A stretch of DNA of 64,000 bases from Sipunculus nudus (taxonomy: Eukaryota > Annelida > Sipuncula > Golfingiida > Sipunculidae). Shown one piece after another: positions 63,401 to 64,000 of the stretch. The translations under genes were made by a program, and so were the position numbers. Location of the stretch: the NCBI GenBank assembly GCA_026874595.1, contig CM049317.1, positions 609,108-673,107 of the forward strand, read 5' to 3'. The notes below the pieces were generated by a model that saw only the letters and a program-made list of their open reading frames with translations, was not told the DNA's origin and did no database searches. The first letter of the stretch is position 1, and each line of letters starts with the position of its first letter.

Positions 63401-63934
63401 GTCAGCACCAGTTTAATAATCGTAAGGTCAGCAGGAGTTTAATGATCGTTAAGTCAGCACCAGTTTAATAATCGTAAAGTCAGCAGGAGTTTAATGATCG
63501 TTAGGTCAGCACCAGTTTAATTATCGTTAAGTCAGCACCAGTTTAATGATCGTAAGGTCAGCACCAGTTTAATGATCGTAAGGTCAGCACCAGTTTAATG
63601 ATCGTTAAGTCAGCAGGAGTTTAATGATCGTTAAGTCAGCACCAGTTTAATGATCGTTAAGTCAGCACCAGTTTAATGATCGTTAGGTCAGCACCAGTTT
63701 AATAATCGTAAAGTCAGCAGGAGTTTAATGATCGTTAGGTCAGCACCAGTTTAATTATCTTTAAGTCAGCACCAGTTTAATAATCGTAAGGTCAGCAGGA
63801 GTTTAATGATCGTTAGGTCAGCACCAGTTTAATAATCGTAAGGACAGCAGGAGTTTAATGATCGTTAGGTCAGCACCAGTTTAATGATCGTTTGGTCAGC
63901 ACCAGTTTAATGATCGTTTGGTCAGCACCAGTTT
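60465..63934 (+). repeat. satellite F (26-bp unit, ~133 copies)
   Basis: The unit is GTCAGCACCAGTTTAATGAT then CGTTAA. The left two thirds are highly uniform, with GTAAGCACC variants at irregular intervals. The right part mixes subtypes (AGCAGGAG for AGCACCAG, TTATCG or TAATCG for TGATCG, CGTAAGG for CGTTAAG). Long blocks recur at 806 bp (31 units; 61511 and 62317) and, near the right edge, at 416 bp (16 units; 62921, 63337 and 63753). There is no coding potential or spacer structure. Confidence 0.97.
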
Positions 63935-64000
63935 CCGTGAGAATCCGAGACTTGTTCCTTGGGGGGGGGGGGGGCTTTATGTTTTGTTATAAATAGCGGA
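63935..64000. other. window edge with G14 homopolymer
   Basis: Sequence following satellite F contains a 14-base G run at 63961-63974. Nothing further can be said. Confidence 0.6.

Noticed and set aside
60465-63934. CRISPR-like regular repeat spacing in the 26-bp array
   Set aside because: Units are directly adjacent with no unique spacers and no cas genes, and the context is eukaryotic. It is a satellite.
63961-63974. G14 and other homopolymer runs (54727-54750, 56158-56172) as functional G-quadruplexes
   Set aside because: Single homopolymers are common sequencing or slippage features, and no G4 pattern of separated G tracts is present.

Overview
This window looks like a gene-poor, repeat-rich piece of an animal nuclear genome, most likely a mollusc. 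There is no bacterial-style gene packing, and base composition is AT-rich with local GC islands. About half of the 64 kb is tandem satellite DNA. Much of the rest is dispersed repeats with the TGACCTTTGACC-rich cores and GGACGGACGG...CCATCGCTATAG...AGTCAGCTGAGCT tails that I recall as common in bivalve and gastropod genomes. The phylum call is inference from that recall.

Layout: 1-5.5 kb is unique DNA with small minisatellites (38, 38, 45 and 30 bp units). A Helitron-like non-autonomous element (H1) occupies 5.5-8.0 kb. From 9.1 to 21.2 kb there is a composite array of a 36-bp-based satellite (B) and a 35-bp satellite (C), joined by a fixed AT-rich linker, duplicated as a ~4.5 kb block, with two inverted B segments. 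Element H2 lies at 21.7-26.4 kb and carries a nested element (K). It abuts a third linker + C array at 26.4-28.1 kb. A 49-bp satellite (D) fills 28.2-42.4 kb and is interrupted by element H3. After that come a diverged element (H5), a reversed K-like fragment, a (TAATAG)n-type array, element H4 at 47.4-50.6 kb, a 47-bp satellite (E) at 50.7-52.7 kb, mostly unique DNA to 60.4 kb, and a 26-bp satellite (F) to the right edge.

No long conserved protein-coding gene or transposase is visible, and the long open frames are by-products of satellites. On the minus strand, three small segments look like real exons: a start-codon exon at 43566-43674, an exon at 8149-8246 and one at 4079-4174. All have good splice signals and join in a consistent phase. 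If they belong together, most of the satellite and transposon DNA here is intron of one minus-strand gene, including an intron of about 35 kb. Weaker minus-strand exon candidates lie at 54289-54335 and 60095-60309. This gene model is inferred from splice signals only and needs transcript evidence.
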